Of a DNA stretch of 41,640 nt, positions 18,401 to 27,500 are shown one piece after another. Below the pieces are notes generated by a model. That model was not told the origin of the DNA. It saw only the letters and a list, made by a program, of their open reading frames with translations, and did not search any database. The position numbers and the translations under genes are program-made. The stretch is from assembly GCA_026645945.1 (NCBI GenBank), contig JAPKMO010000029.1:1-41640 (forward strand), in the 5' to 3' direction. Position 1 is the stretch's first letter, and each line of letters starts with the position of its first letter. Origin of the DNA: Anaerolineae bacterium (GTDB taxonomy: Bacteria; Chloroflexota; Anaerolineae; Aggregatilineales; Phototrophicaceae).

Positions 18401-18923
18401 ATACCCGGCCAGCGCGCACGGTTCGCTGCTCAGTTCGCTCCAGCAGGGGGCGGTAGAAACCGCGCAGGCTGCGGGCAAACCAACGGCGGTTGACGGCGAT
18501 TTTCGGCGGGCGCTTTTGAGTGCCGAGCCAGGACGCCAGCGGCGGTCACTGCTGGAGAACCATATCCGCGAACAGGTGGCGCAGGTGCTTCGGATTGCGC
18601 CGGGGCGCATCAGCCTTCAGCAGCCGCTGCGGGAGTTGGGTATTGACTCACTGCTGACGCTGGAACTGCGAAACCGGCTGGAATCCAGCTTCAGGCTCAC
18701 GCTGTCAGCGACGCTGATCTTCAATTACCCGACGGTGGCGGCCCTGACCGGGCATCTGGCCGATAAAATGAATATCCCGCTGGATGCGGTGGTCGAAAAA
18801 CCGACCGCGCCGCAGGCCGCCGAACCAGCGGCAGCTGAACTGGATGCGCTTTCGCGCGATGAAATCGAAGCCCTGCTGGCCGAAGAGTTGAAATCCATTG
18901 ATGATTTGTTGAAAGGAAACTGA
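12402..18923 (+). CDS. PKS1: type I PKS module KS-AT-DH-ER-KR-ACP, chain-starting
   Basis: A 2173-aa, fully reducing cis-AT module. KS about 3-428 (C174, H310, H350). AT 527-830 (S621 in GHSMGEVAAAY; VDVAAHSPHMD specificity loop, resembling methylmalonyl-type ATs). DH 896-1180 (H930 in HRVEGNIVLP; D1099 in HPALLDGCLQ). ER 1432-1746 with AAAGGVGLAAVQ. KR 1766-1945 (TGGLGGLG; K1876, S1900, Y1913; LDD motif, B-type). ACP with S2083 in LGIDSL. The C-terminus ends in an acidic docking motif (LSRDEIEALLAEEL). All active sites look intact, so it should add a saturated methyl-branched unit. It has no N-terminal docking helix or loading domain and starts directly with REPIAI. Its KS is also unlike the other four. 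ATG 12402 is chosen over GTG 12399 by spacing to the AGGGGAGGGAAGGG site. Confidence 0.95.
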   Translation: MREPIAIIGIGCRFPGGVNSPQELWELLHAGKDAITEVPADRYDLQTFYDPRPATPGKVMSKWGGFLDEIDRFDPLFFGISPREAERMDPQQRLLLEVAWEALEDAGQVANTRDIEQTGVFVGMWLNDFEARLFRDPAKVDFYMTTGSGRYSASGRLSYVFGFQGPSITIDTACSSSLVAVHLAVQSLRVGECNLALAGGANAILQPHITIAYSQSRMMAPDGRCKFGDALADGYVRSEGAGLVVLKRLADALADGDPIYAVIRGSAANNDGRSSGFLTTPGGAGQEEMLRKAYTNAGVSPGEVQYIEAHGTGTKAGDPVEIGAIGTVVAEGRRPGQFCSVGSIKTNLGHTEGAAGVAGLIKVALALKHRTIPASLNFQSPNPLISWETLPVRIQVERTPWPAEPGQAIGGVSAFGIAGTNAHVVLQEAPARSYPDAPRADVYVLPLSARAPEALADLARRYELAAGQSDLHDLCYTASVRRAHHPFRLAAVAHSPEELVEQLEAFGKSETRRGLVAGTQDQAAGRRVVFIFPGQGGQWLGMGRQLFEQEPVFREMLERCAAAVRPYVKWDLLAELLRADETTSRMDEIDVVQPALFAIQVALAELWRSWGIAPDAVIGHSMGEVAAAYVAGVLSLDDAARVICRRSQLMKRVSGMGAMAMVELPLEEAEAALGEYADRVGVAVTNSPRSCVLSGDPAALAEIVAALQSRDVFCRPVKVDVAAHSPHMDALRPELVRDLAGLQPAAAAVPVYSTVTGELREGAALDADYWGANLRQPVLFAKAVRHALEDGYNTFIEISPHPVLLPAIERGLRDYGLDDETAADIVTLASTKRDEDERPVMLESLAALYTRGGVVDWRSLYPAGGRPVRLPTYPWQRDRYWFEAQPARQSARHAGGHPLLGPRWRSAVHAGTYFWETELDGAALPYLADHRVEGNIVLPAAAFGEMALAALAETSGAGQLEALTIQQALILSEDQARVVQVVLTAESLETFTFRCLSRPVEGVDSEWTLHASGIARAGAPAQPEAFSLESIESRCTELVSSADYYQAMAARGLNYGANFQTVAQFWHDEKHQEAFARFQVAEAVRTQAQAYRIHPALLDGCLQLLVTLLPPGDDTYLPVSVERVCFYAEPDVQADLWGYAYRSSLFDDYAAGDVFLLDANGGVIAGVYGLRLQRIERTAKGDSLDRLLYHIDWHEKPLLGGVLPQPDLPGSWLVLSGGDVGAELAARLEAKGERCIVVSVGDSYHQIKTGHYMIDLTDAESFKRLVREAFEAGKPACRGIIHLWGLESGDALAEAETHGSIGALHLVQALAEAGWETPPRLWLITRGSQAVDGAVENVGQAALWGLGAVIANEHAELRAARVDLSPEGLPEDVDALFRELWLNDGEDQIALRGSKRYVARLVLGLPAREGERVETQWVTAAEQPFRAGVSTPGILDNLELRAMARRLPGPGEVEIEVHATGLNFMNVMAALGALPGYPNGVGPLGIECAGIVSAIGERVDAFRVGDEVIAVAFDSLATHTLADEHLVVRKPGHLSFAEAASVPIVFLTAYYGLFHQARLEAGERVLIHAAAGGVGLAAVQLAQQIGAEIYATAGSPEKRAFLESLGVEHVMDSRSLAFADEIMARTSGEGVDVILNSLAGEAIPRGLAILRPYGRFVEIGKRDIYQNSQVGLMPFQRNLSYFAVDLDKMARERPAALGAMLRQLIRRFETGELTPIPTQVFSMAEVVGAFRHMAQAKHIGKIVVTRTDEPLPVVFARESAPVRSDGTYLITGGLGGLGLTVARWLVEQGARHVALTGRRGASETAQAVIRELEAAGAAVRVVQADVSDGDAVAEMLRLIEMTMPPLRGVVHAAGILDDSLLAQMTREQFRRVMSPKMDGAWNLHTLTEGQPLDFFVMFSSVTALIGTPGQGNYAAGNAFLDALAHYRRARGLPGLSINWGPWSGVGLAAAKAIRGERLASRGLGSLSPEEGMALFHRLMTDDVPPQVAAVSLDVGAWTRTYPASAHGSLLSSLQQGAVETAQAAGKPTAVDGDFRRALLSAEPGRQRRSLLENHIREQVAQVLRIAPGRISLQQPLRELGIDSLLTLELRNRLESSFRLTLSATLIFNYPTVAALTGHLADKMNIPLDAVVEKPTAPQAAEPAAAELDALSRDEIEALLAEELKSIDDLLKGN

Positions 18924-18924
18924 T

Positions 18925-21900
18925 GTGAGCGGCGATACCCTGGATCAACTCAAACGCGCGCTGGTGACGCTGAAGGAACTACGCGGGCGGCTGGATGCCG
19001 TCGAACGCGCGCGCACCGAGCCAATCGCCATCATCGGCATGGGCTGCCGCTTCCCCGGCGCGAACTCGCCAGAAGCCTTCTGGGAACTGCTCAAAAATGG
19101 CGTGGATGCCATCTCAGAAACGCCCGCCGACCGTTGGGATGTGGATGCCTTTTACGATCCCGACCCGACCACGCCCGGCAAAATCACCAGCCGCTGGGGC
19201 GGTTATTTGCAGGATGTTGACCGGTTCGACCCTTACTTTTTCGGCATTTCGCCGCGCGAGGCGGCGCGGATGGACCCACAGCAGCGGCTTTTGCTCGAAG
19301 TGACATGGGAGGCATTGGAGGATGCCGGTCAGACGAAAGAAGGATTGGCGGGGAGCCAGACGGGGGTGTTTGTCGGCGTTCACAGCCAGAGCGCCGATTA
19401 TTATCTGATGCAGGTGGGCAACCTGAAAGCCATAGATACCTATACCGGCACAGGCACATCACACAGCGTTGTTTCGGGGCGGCTGTCTTATCTGTTCGAC
19501 TGGCAGGGGCCGAATATGGCTATGGATACGGCCTGTTCGTCCTCATTGGTGGCTTTACATCTGGCGGTTCAAAGCCTGCGAAATAAAGAGTGTAACATGG
19601 CGCTGGCGGGCGGCGTAAACCTGATTTTATCGCCGCATTTTACCGTTGCAGCGTCGCGAATGCACATGCTGTCCAATGCTGGCCGCTGCAAGACATTTGA
19701 TGCTGATGCCGACGGTTTCGTGCGCGGTGAGGGCTGCGGCGTGATCGTTCTTAAGCGGCTGTCGGATGCGCTGGCGGATGGTGATTCAGTCCTGGCGCTG
19801 ATTCGCGGCACGGCCATCAACCAGGACGGCAACACCAACGGCCTGACCGCGCCGAATGGGCTGTCCCAGCAGGCCGTCATCCGGCAGGCGCTTGTTAACG
19901 CTGGGGTGTCGCCGGAACAGATCGGATATATTGAGGCGCATGGCACGGGTACGTCTCTGGGCGACCCGATTGAAGTCGAGGCGTTGGCGGGGGTTTTCGG
20001 CGGCGTCCAGAACCGCGTCTGTATGCTGGGGTCGGCTAAAGCGAACGTGGGGCATCTGGAGGGCGCTGCCGGCGTTGCCGGGGTCATTAAAGCGGTGCTG
20101 TCGCTGCGGCATCAGGCCGTGCCGCCGCTGCTGCACTTTAAACAGTTGAATCCGCATATCTCGCTGGAGAACACCCCGTTTGTCATCCCGACTACGCTTA
20201 CGCCCTGGGAGACGGACGGCGAATCGCGTTTTGCCGGCGTGAGTTCGTTCGGGTGGTCGGGGACGAACGCGCACGTTATCCTGGAAGAAGCGCCGCAGCC
20301 GGCGATTTCTGCTCAGGACGAGGGCCAGCCGGAGCGGGTTTATTTACTGCCGCTTTCCGCACATTTGCCGGAGGCGCTGCGCGCCCAGGTAGGAGCGTAC
20401 CGGGATTTTCTGTCACAGACGGATGCTGCCTTGTCCGACATCGTTTATACTGCCGGGCAGCGGCGCAGCCACCACGAGTACCGGCTGGTTCTTGCCGGGC
20501 GTTCGCGCGAAGAACTGGTTGGACAGCTTGATGCTTATGTTAAGGGCGAAAAACGCCCCGGCATGGCCGCCGGGCATAAAAGTCCGAATCGGGAACCGGG
20601 GCTGGTTTTTGTTTTCCCCGGCCAGGGCGGGCAGTGGTTGGGCATGGGGCGGCAGCTTCTTGAACGAGAGCCGGCGTTCCGGGAGATGATTGAATACTGC
20701 GAGGCGGCCATGCGGCCTTATGTGGATTGGTCGCTGGTGGAGCAGCTCACCGCTGACGAAACAAACTCGCGGTTGGATGAAATTGATGTGGTGCAGCCGG
20801 TGCTGTTCGCCATCCAGGTGGCGCTGGCAGCGCTCTGGCGTGATTGGGGCGTTGAGCCTCATGCGGTGATCGGCCACAGCATGGGTGAGGTCGCCGCCGC
20901 GTTTGTGGCGGGCGCGCTGAACCTGGATGAAGCCGCGCGCGTCATTTGCCGCCGCAGCCAGCTCATGAAACGAGTCAGCGGGCAGGGCGCGATGGCGGTG
21001 GTGGAGTTAAGCCTGGATGAGGCTCAAACGCTGCTGAGGGGTTATGAAAACCGGCTGTCGGTCGCGGTGAACAACGGACCGCGTTCGGTGGTGCTTTCCG
21101 GCGACCCGGCGGCGCTCGAAGCGATTATGCAGGTTTTAAAAGAGCGCGATATTTTTTGCCGCCTGGTGAAAGTGGATGTGGCCGCGCACAGCCCGCATAT
21201 GGACGCGCTGCGCCCGGAGCTGGTGCGCGCCTTGGACGTGGACGGGCTTCAACCGCAGGCTGCCGCCGTGCCGATATATTCGACGGTGACGGGGGGGCCG
21301 GTGGATGGACAGGCTCTAAACGCCGACTATTGGGGGCGCAATCTGCGCCAGCCGGTGCGGTTTGCGGCGGCGGTGCAGCAGCTTATCGGTGACGGCTACA
21401 ACATCTTTCTGGAAATCGGCCCGCATCCGGTGCTGATCCCGGCGATACAGAGCGGCTGGCCGGAGCAGGATATAACCGCGCTGCCTTCACTCCGGCGCGA
21501 GGAAGATGAACAGACCGTCCTGCTGGAGGCGTTGGGCGGTCTGCACTGCACGGGCTATCGCCTGGACTGGCGGCGCTGGACTCCGGCGGGGCAGGCGGTG
21601 CGACTGCCGATGTATCCCTGGCAGCACGAACGTTTCTGGCTGGATGCCGATACGCGGTCGGTCGGTTCCGGCGAAGGTTTTGGTCGCGTTTATGAAACGC
21701 CTCCGCATCATCAACTCGGCTGGCGCTTGCAGGCCGCCGATTCTGCCGACCGTTTTATTTGGGAGAATGTGCTTAGCCAGGCAGCCCATCCTCACTTGTA
21801 CGAGAGCCGCGTTCAGGGCGCGGCGGCGCTGCCCCCGGCTGTATACCTGGATTGGGCGCTGGCGGCGGCGCGGGAGGCTTTTGGTGAAGGCGCGTACATA

Positions 21901-24498
21901 CTGGCCGATGTCGCCGTTCATCAGGCGTTGGTGCTGCCGGATGATGGCACGACGATAGTTCAAACCGTTGTTTCTGCGGCAGGTGAAACAGCGGCGTTCC
22001 GCATCTACAGCCGGGCGGATGACCATTCCTGGACGGTACATGCCAGCGGCAAGATTCGGTCAGATGGCAGCCCCTCCCTTCAAATGTGGGATGCCGCAGC
22101 CGCGCTGCAATCACGCGGTGGGCAGGCGCGCGCGGGCGACGATTTTTATGACCAGCTTGCCGGCGGTGGTTTCTGGTTCGGGAATTCGGCGCGCCGGTTG
22201 AATGCAGTTTGGCGCGGGGACAACGAAGCTCTGGCGCAGCTTCACCCGCGTGGTGATGTGGGGGAAGCCGAAGCCCTTTTCCATCTGTCGGCGGCAGCGG
22301 CGGGCAGCGACGACGTGGTTTATGTGCCGAATTTTATACGCGAAGTTCGCTCACCATCCCCGGCGGTTTCTGCGGCCTGGGCCTATGCCCGGCAGCAGCC
22401 GTCCGAAACCGGGAGCATGATACAGGACATGGCGCTCTTTGATGAAATGGGGCGCGTGGTGCTGGAAATCGAGGGCGCGCGGCTGCAGCCGCTGGACGGC
22501 GATGTGGTTCGGCTGGAAGACTGGTGTTACGAAATGGCCTGGCAGCTACGCGCGTTTGGCGAGCCATCGCCGGCGCAGGTGGGTGACTGGCTGATTTTTG
22601 CCGATCAAGCCGGCGTGGCGGAGGTGCTGGCGGTGCGGCTGCGGGCGGTAGGCGTGGGGGGTATCCTCGTTTACCCCGGCGCTGTGTATGCCCGGCACGA
22701 CGCGGGACGTTTCCAGATACGCCCCAACCAGCCGGAAGACATACGCCGCCTGTTTCAGGAAGCATTTGCCGAGCGCCCGCCGGCCTGCATCATCCATCTG
22801 TGGAGTCTGGATATGCCGGACACCGAGCATCTGGATATAAAAAAGCTGGGCGAAATTCAGGCGTTGGGCTGCGATTCGGCGCTGCACGTGGTTCAACTTG
22901 TGGCGCAGTTGGATGAGGCGGAAAAACCGCGTTTATGGCTGGTCACGCGCGGCGCGCAGGCAGTAATCGAAGGAACTGCGCCCCGGTCAGTGATTCAATC
23001 GCTGGTATGGGGTTTTGGGCGGGTGGTCGCCGAAGAACAGCGGGAACTGTGGGGTGGGCTGGTTGACCTGTCGCCGGAAATGGCCGCCGAAGAAGCGGCA
23101 GACTGGCTGTGGCAGCAGGCGCAGAACCGGGATGGTGAAGATCAGGTGGCCTTTTATGGAGGGCAGCGGTACGTCGCGCGGCTGGCGCGCGCGCCCCGGC
23201 CCGTCCAAACGCTGCCGCCCCAACGCTTCCGTCCCGACGCTGGCTATCTGGTGACCGGCGGCCTGGGTGGTATCGCGCTGCGGGTGGCGCGCTGGATGGT
23301 CGAAAACGGCGCGCGCCGCTTGATTTTGGCCGGGCGCACGCCGCTGCCCCCACGCGCCGAATGGCTGACGATAGACCCCGGCAGCCTGGCCGGTCGGCGT
23401 ATCGCTGCCGTGCGAGAGTTGGAGGCGCTGGGGGCAAGCATTCACCTGGTGACGCTGGACGTGGCCGATGAACCCCAACTGCGCGCCTTTCTAGAGCAGT
23501 ACCGGCGCGAAGGCTGGCCGCCGATTAAAGGCGTGATGCACACCGCCGCCGTTATCGAAGACCGCCTGATCGCGCAATTAGACCGCGAGGCGTTCCCGGC
23601 GGTTTTGAAGCCCAAAGTGGTTGGAAGCTGGCTGCTGCACCAATATCTGGACGACCTGGACTTTTTCGTGCTGTTTTCGTCGCTTGGCGCGGTGCTGGGA
23701 CAAACCGGCCAGGGGAACTACGCGGCGGCCAACGTCTTTCTGGATGCGCTGGCCTATCACCGGCGTGGAGAGGGGCAGCCGGCATTAAGCATTAACTGGG
23801 GCGGTTGGGCGGAACTGGGTTTGGCGATGACTTCCGGCGCGCAGCGCACCATTCAGTATCTTGAGCAGCAGGGCATCAACAGTTTTACGCCGGAGCAGGG
23901 CATCGCTGCGCTCGAATACCTGATGCGTCGCCAGCTAGACGGTGTGGGTGCGCCGCAGGCTGCTGTCATGCCGGTGAATTGGGCAACTTTCAGCAAGGTT
24001 CGTCTGGCGGCCAGCCAGTCCCGGCTGCTGGCCGACCTGACCGCCGTGCCGGGCATTTCGGCAGCGGATGCTGGCTCTGCTTCCGGGGCGATTCGAGCCG
24101 ATCTGCTGGCCGTCGAACCCGAACAGCGGCGTGAAATACTGGAAACCTACCTGCAAAAACAGGTTGCGCGGGTATTAAAACTTGACCCGTCGCGGATTGA
24201 GCCGTCGAAGCCGTTGGGATTGATGGGGGTGGATTCGCTGATGGCGCTGGAACTGCGTAACCGGCTTGAGTCCGACCTGGGCGTAGCTTTTTCTGCTACG
24301 CTGGTGTGGAACTATCCGACGATTGTGGAGATGACCCCTTATATCGCCGGGAAAATCGGCATCGCGCTGTCTGTCGAATCTTCAGCAGCGGCGGCGGACG
24401 AGTTGCCAAAAGCGAGCCGACCGCTTGATAATGTCCTGGAAGAGCTGGACGATTTGTCAGATGAAGATGCGCTCAACCAACTGCTCGGCAAAGGGTAG
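18925..24498 (+). CDS. PKS2: type I PKS module KS-AT-(inactive DH)-KR-ACP
   Basis: A 1857-aa cis-AT module. An N-terminal docking coiled coil (1-31, LDQLKRALVTLKELRGRLDA) precedes the KS (32-456; C204, H339, H377). AT 559-860 has S652 in GHSMGEVAAAF and VDVAAHSPHMD, so it shares the methylmalonyl-like type of PKS1. A DH-shaped region spans 928-1195, but the catalytic His of HxxxGxxxxP is S961 and the HPALLDxxxQ helix is missing. A KR structural subdomain (about 1200-1420) leads into the KR (1440-1625; K1564, S1586, Y1599). ACP S1771. There is no ER. The predicted result is a beta-hydroxy, alpha-methyl unit. The GTG start at 18925 lies 1 base after the PKS1 stop and has AAAGGA upstream. The C-terminal docking motif (LSDEDALNQLLGKG) differs from the others. 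Confidence 0.95.
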   Translation: MSGDTLDQLKRALVTLKELRGRLDAVERARTEPIAIIGMGCRFPGANSPEAFWELLKNGVDAISETPADRWDVDAFYDPDPTTPGKITSRWGGYLQDVDRFDPYFFGISPREAARMDPQQRLLLEVTWEALEDAGQTKEGLAGSQTGVFVGVHSQSADYYLMQVGNLKAIDTYTGTGTSHSVVSGRLSYLFDWQGPNMAMDTACSSSLVALHLAVQSLRNKECNMALAGGVNLILSPHFTVAASRMHMLSNAGRCKTFDADADGFVRGEGCGVIVLKRLSDALADGDSVLALIRGTAINQDGNTNGLTAPNGLSQQAVIRQALVNAGVSPEQIGYIEAHGTGTSLGDPIEVEALAGVFGGVQNRVCMLGSAKANVGHLEGAAGVAGVIKAVLSLRHQAVPPLLHFKQLNPHISLENTPFVIPTTLTPWETDGESRFAGVSSFGWSGTNAHVILEEAPQPAISAQDEGQPERVYLLPLSAHLPEALRAQVGAYRDFLSQTDAALSDIVYTAGQRRSHHEYRLVLAGRSREELVGQLDAYVKGEKRPGMAAGHKSPNREPGLVFVFPGQGGQWLGMGRQLLEREPAFREMIEYCEAAMRPYVDWSLVEQLTADETNSRLDEIDVVQPVLFAIQVALAALWRDWGVEPHAVIGHSMGEVAAAFVAGALNLDEAARVICRRSQLMKRVSGQGAMAVVELSLDEAQTLLRGYENRLSVAVNNGPRSVVLSGDPAALEAIMQVLKERDIFCRLVKVDVAAHSPHMDALRPELVRALDVDGLQPQAAAVPIYSTVTGGPVDGQALNADYWGRNLRQPVRFAAAVQQLIGDGYNIFLEIGPHPVLIPAIQSGWPEQDITALPSLRREEDEQTVLLEALGGLHCTGYRLDWRRWTPAGQAVRLPMYPWQHERFWLDADTRSVGSGEGFGRVYETPPHHQLGWRLQAADSADRFIWENVLSQAAHPHLYESRVQGAAALPPAVYLDWALAAAREAFGEGAYILADVAVHQALVLPDDGTTIVQTVVSAAGETAAFRIYSRADDHSWTVHASGKIRSDGSPSLQMWDAAAALQSRGGQARAGDDFYDQLAGGGFWFGNSARRLNAVWRGDNEALAQLHPRGDVGEAEALFHLSAAAAGSDDVVYVPNFIREVRSPSPAVSAAWAYARQQPSETGSMIQDMALFDEMGRVVLEIEGARLQPLDGDVVRLEDWCYEMAWQLRAFGEPSPAQVGDWLIFADQAGVAEVLAVRLRAVGVGGILVYPGAVYARHDAGRFQIRPNQPEDIRRLFQEAFAERPPACIIHLWSLDMPDTEHLDIKKLGEIQALGCDSALHVVQLVAQLDEAEKPRLWLVTRGAQAVIEGTAPRSVIQSLVWGFGRVVAEEQRELWGGLVDLSPEMAAEEAADWLWQQAQNRDGEDQVAFYGGQRYVARLARAPRPVQTLPPQRFRPDAGYLVTGGLGGIALRVARWMVENGARRLILAGRTPLPPRAEWLTIDPGSLAGRRIAAVRELEALGASIHLVTLDVADEPQLRAFLEQYRREGWPPIKGVMHTAAVIEDRLIAQLDREAFPAVLKPKVVGSWLLHQYLDDLDFFVLFSSLGAVLGQTGQGNYAAANVFLDALAYHRRGEGQPALSINWGGWAELGLAMTSGAQRTIQYLEQQGINSFTPEQGIAALEYLMRRQLDGVGAPQAAVMPVNWATFSKVRLAASQSRLLADLTAVPGISAADAGSASGAIRADLLAVEPEQRREILETYLQKQVARVLKLDPSRIEPSKPLGLMGVDSLMALELRNRLESDLGVAFSATLVWNYPTIVEMTPYIAGKIGIALSVESSAAAADELPKASRPLDNVLEELDDLSDEDALNQLLGKG

Positions 24499-24522
24499 CG
24501 GGGCATCTACTGGGAGGAAAGC

Positions 24523-27500
24523 ATGGGGACTGAGGCGAAGCGTTTTAAAAACGTTTCTGGCGTAAAACTGGCACTGCTGGCGCGCCAGATGCGCGAGCAG
24601 ACTGAAGGCATTGCGCTTATCCAATCGGAGCCGATCGCCATCATCGGGATGGGCTGCCGGTTTCCTGCCGGGGCGAATAACCCGGAGAAGTTCTGGGAAC
24701 TGCTGACCAGCGGCAAAGATGCGATCAGCGAAGTGCCTCCCGACCGCTGGGACATCAACGCGGTGTATGACCCTGACTATACAAGACCGGGCAAAATGAA
24801 TACCCGCTGGGGTGGATTTGTGGACCAGATAGACCGGTTTGACCCGGAGTTTTTCGGCATCACCCCCCGCGAGGCGGCGAGCATGGACCCGCAGCAGCGG
24901 ATGGTGATGGAAGTTTCGTATGAAGCGTTAGAAAACGCCGGCCTGCCGCGCGAAAAACTGGCGGGAAGCCAGGTGGGCGTTTTCATCGCCAGCTCGCTGT
25001 TTGACTACGGCCACCGGATGCTGGCGGATATCAACCAGATCGAGGCTTATGCGATCACCGGGAATACGCATTGTTTCCTGGCGAACCGGCTTTCTTTTTT
25101 GTTTAATTTTCGAGGGCCGAGCCTGGCGGTGGATACAGCCTGTTCTTCATCATTGGTGGCTATTCATCTAGCGGTGAGAAGCCTGCGAAGCCGGGACAGC
25201 GACGTGGCTTTAGCGGGGGGTGTTAACGCGATCATCGCGCCGGAAATGACCGTTTCGCTGTCGCAGTGGGGGATGCTTTCACCAGATGGCCGGTGCAAGG
25301 CGTTCGACAGCCGGGCGAATGGTTTTGTGCGCTCGGAGGGTTGCGGCATTATCGTACTGAAGCGGTTATCTGATGCGCTGGCCGACGGCGATTCCATTCT
25401 GGCACTGATTCGCGGCACGGCGGTCAACCAGGATGGCCGTTCGACGGTCATCACCGCGCCGAACGGCATGGCGCAGCGGGCGGTGCTGCGTCAGGCGCTG
25501 GCCGATGGGCTGGTTGAGCCGGAGCAGATCACCTGCATCGAGGCGCATGGAACAGGTACGGTGCTGGGCGACCCGATTGAAGTAGAGGCACTGATGGATG
25601 TTGTCGGCCAGCCGAGGCCGGACGGTGAAACGTGTTTTTTGTCATCGGTGAAGACCAATATCGGCCATCTGGAAGCGGCTGCTGGAATCGCTGGTTTGAT
25701 TAAAACGGTGCTGGCCTTGCAGCACAAGGTTATGCCGCCGCACCTGCACTTTAAAGAACTAAATCCGCATATCTCTCTGGAAAATACACCGTTTGTGATT
25801 CCGACCGAAAACCAACCCTGGACGCCGCGCTCTGGTCGTCGTTTTGCCGGCGTGAGTTCATTCGGCTTTGGGGGGACAAACGCGCATATTGTTCTGGAAG
25901 AAGCGCCGCAGCTTCCAACTCCGCCGTCCGAGGATGCTGAACAAATCATGCTGCTGCCACTTTCGGCGCACAATCCGCAAACGCTGCGGGCGCTGGCCGA
26001 AGCTTATGCGGCTAACCTGCCGGATAACCCGGCACGTTTGCAGGACATTGGTTATACGGCCAGCCTGCGCCGCAGCCACCAGGACTGTCGGCTGACGGTG
26101 ACGGGCCGCTCGAAAGAGGAACTGGCCGACCGATTGTCCGCTCTGCTGCGCGGGAACTGGCAGCCGACGCCGGTGCTGCGCGGGCAGAAACCCAGGGTAG
26201 TTTTCATTTTTTCCGGCCAGGGGCCGCAGTGGTGGGCGATGGGCCGCCAACTGATGGAAAGTGAGCCGGTTTTCCGCGAGAGCATCGAGCGGTGCGAAAC
26301 GCTGCTGCGAGGTTATGCTGACTGGTCGCTGGTGGAGGAACTGTCCCGAAGCGAGACGGATTCGCGGCTGGATGAGACGGAAATCGCGCAGCCGGCCATT
26401 TTTGCGCTGCAAGTGGCGCTGGCCGACCTGTGGCGCTCGTGGGATGTGAAGCCGGACGCGGTGGTCGGCCACAGCATTGGCGAAGTGGCTGCCGCTTATG
26501 TGGCCGGCGTGTTGAGCCTGGAAGACGCGATTCGTGTGGTTTATCACCGGGCGCGGCTGATGCAGCAGGCCACCGGCAACGGGAAGATGGCCTCGGTCGA
26601 GATTTCGGAGGCGGAGGCCGCCGCGCGCATCGCACCTTACGGTGACCGGCTTTCGATTGCGGCGGTGAACAGCCCGACGACGACCGTGCTGTCCGGGGAA
26701 ACCGCCGCGCTGGACGCGGTGCTAGATCAGCTTGAGGCCGAGGGGATAAGCTGCCGGATGCTGCGCGTGAATTATGCCTTCCACAGCGTGCAGATGGAGC
26801 CTTATGCGCGGGAACTGGCCGCCGCACTGAAAGGATTAAAACCGGGGCGCGCCGCCGTGCCGGTGTATTCGACTGTAACCGGACAGGCTCAGGATGGCGC
26901 GGTCTTCGACGCGGCCTACTGGGGGCGCAACGTTCGCCAACCGGTGCGGTTTGCAGCGGCAGTTAATCATCTGATTCAGGATGGTTTTACAACGTTTCTG
27001 GAGATCAGCCCGCATCCGGTTCTGGCGGGTATGGTCGTTCAATGCCTGGATGCCGAAGGGCTGGCAGGGGTGGTCACGGCTTCGCTGCGCCGCAATCGGG
27101 ACGAGCGCGAAACCATGCTGAGCGCGCTGGGCGACCTATACACTGCCGGTTATCCGGTTGCCTGGGAGCAGTTTTACCCATCCGGCGGGCGCGTGGTGTT
27201 TACCCTGCCGGCGTATCCCTGGCAGCGCGAACGGTACTGGGTTGACCCGCCGCCGAAAACAGCGCCGCTGCCACAGCGCATCGAAGGCGCGCATCCGCTG
27301 TTGGGGCAGCGGGTGAAGTCGCCACTAATCGAGGGCGCGCTTTTTGACGCGCAGATCACGCCGCGCTACCCGGCCTTTCTGGACGATCATCGCGTGTGGG
27401 GGACGGTGGTTGTTCCGGCTGCGGCGTACCTGGAGGCTGCTCTGTCGGCTGCGGCGGAGGTTTATGCGCCGCAAGGTATTGTTTCGTTAAACGAGGTGTT

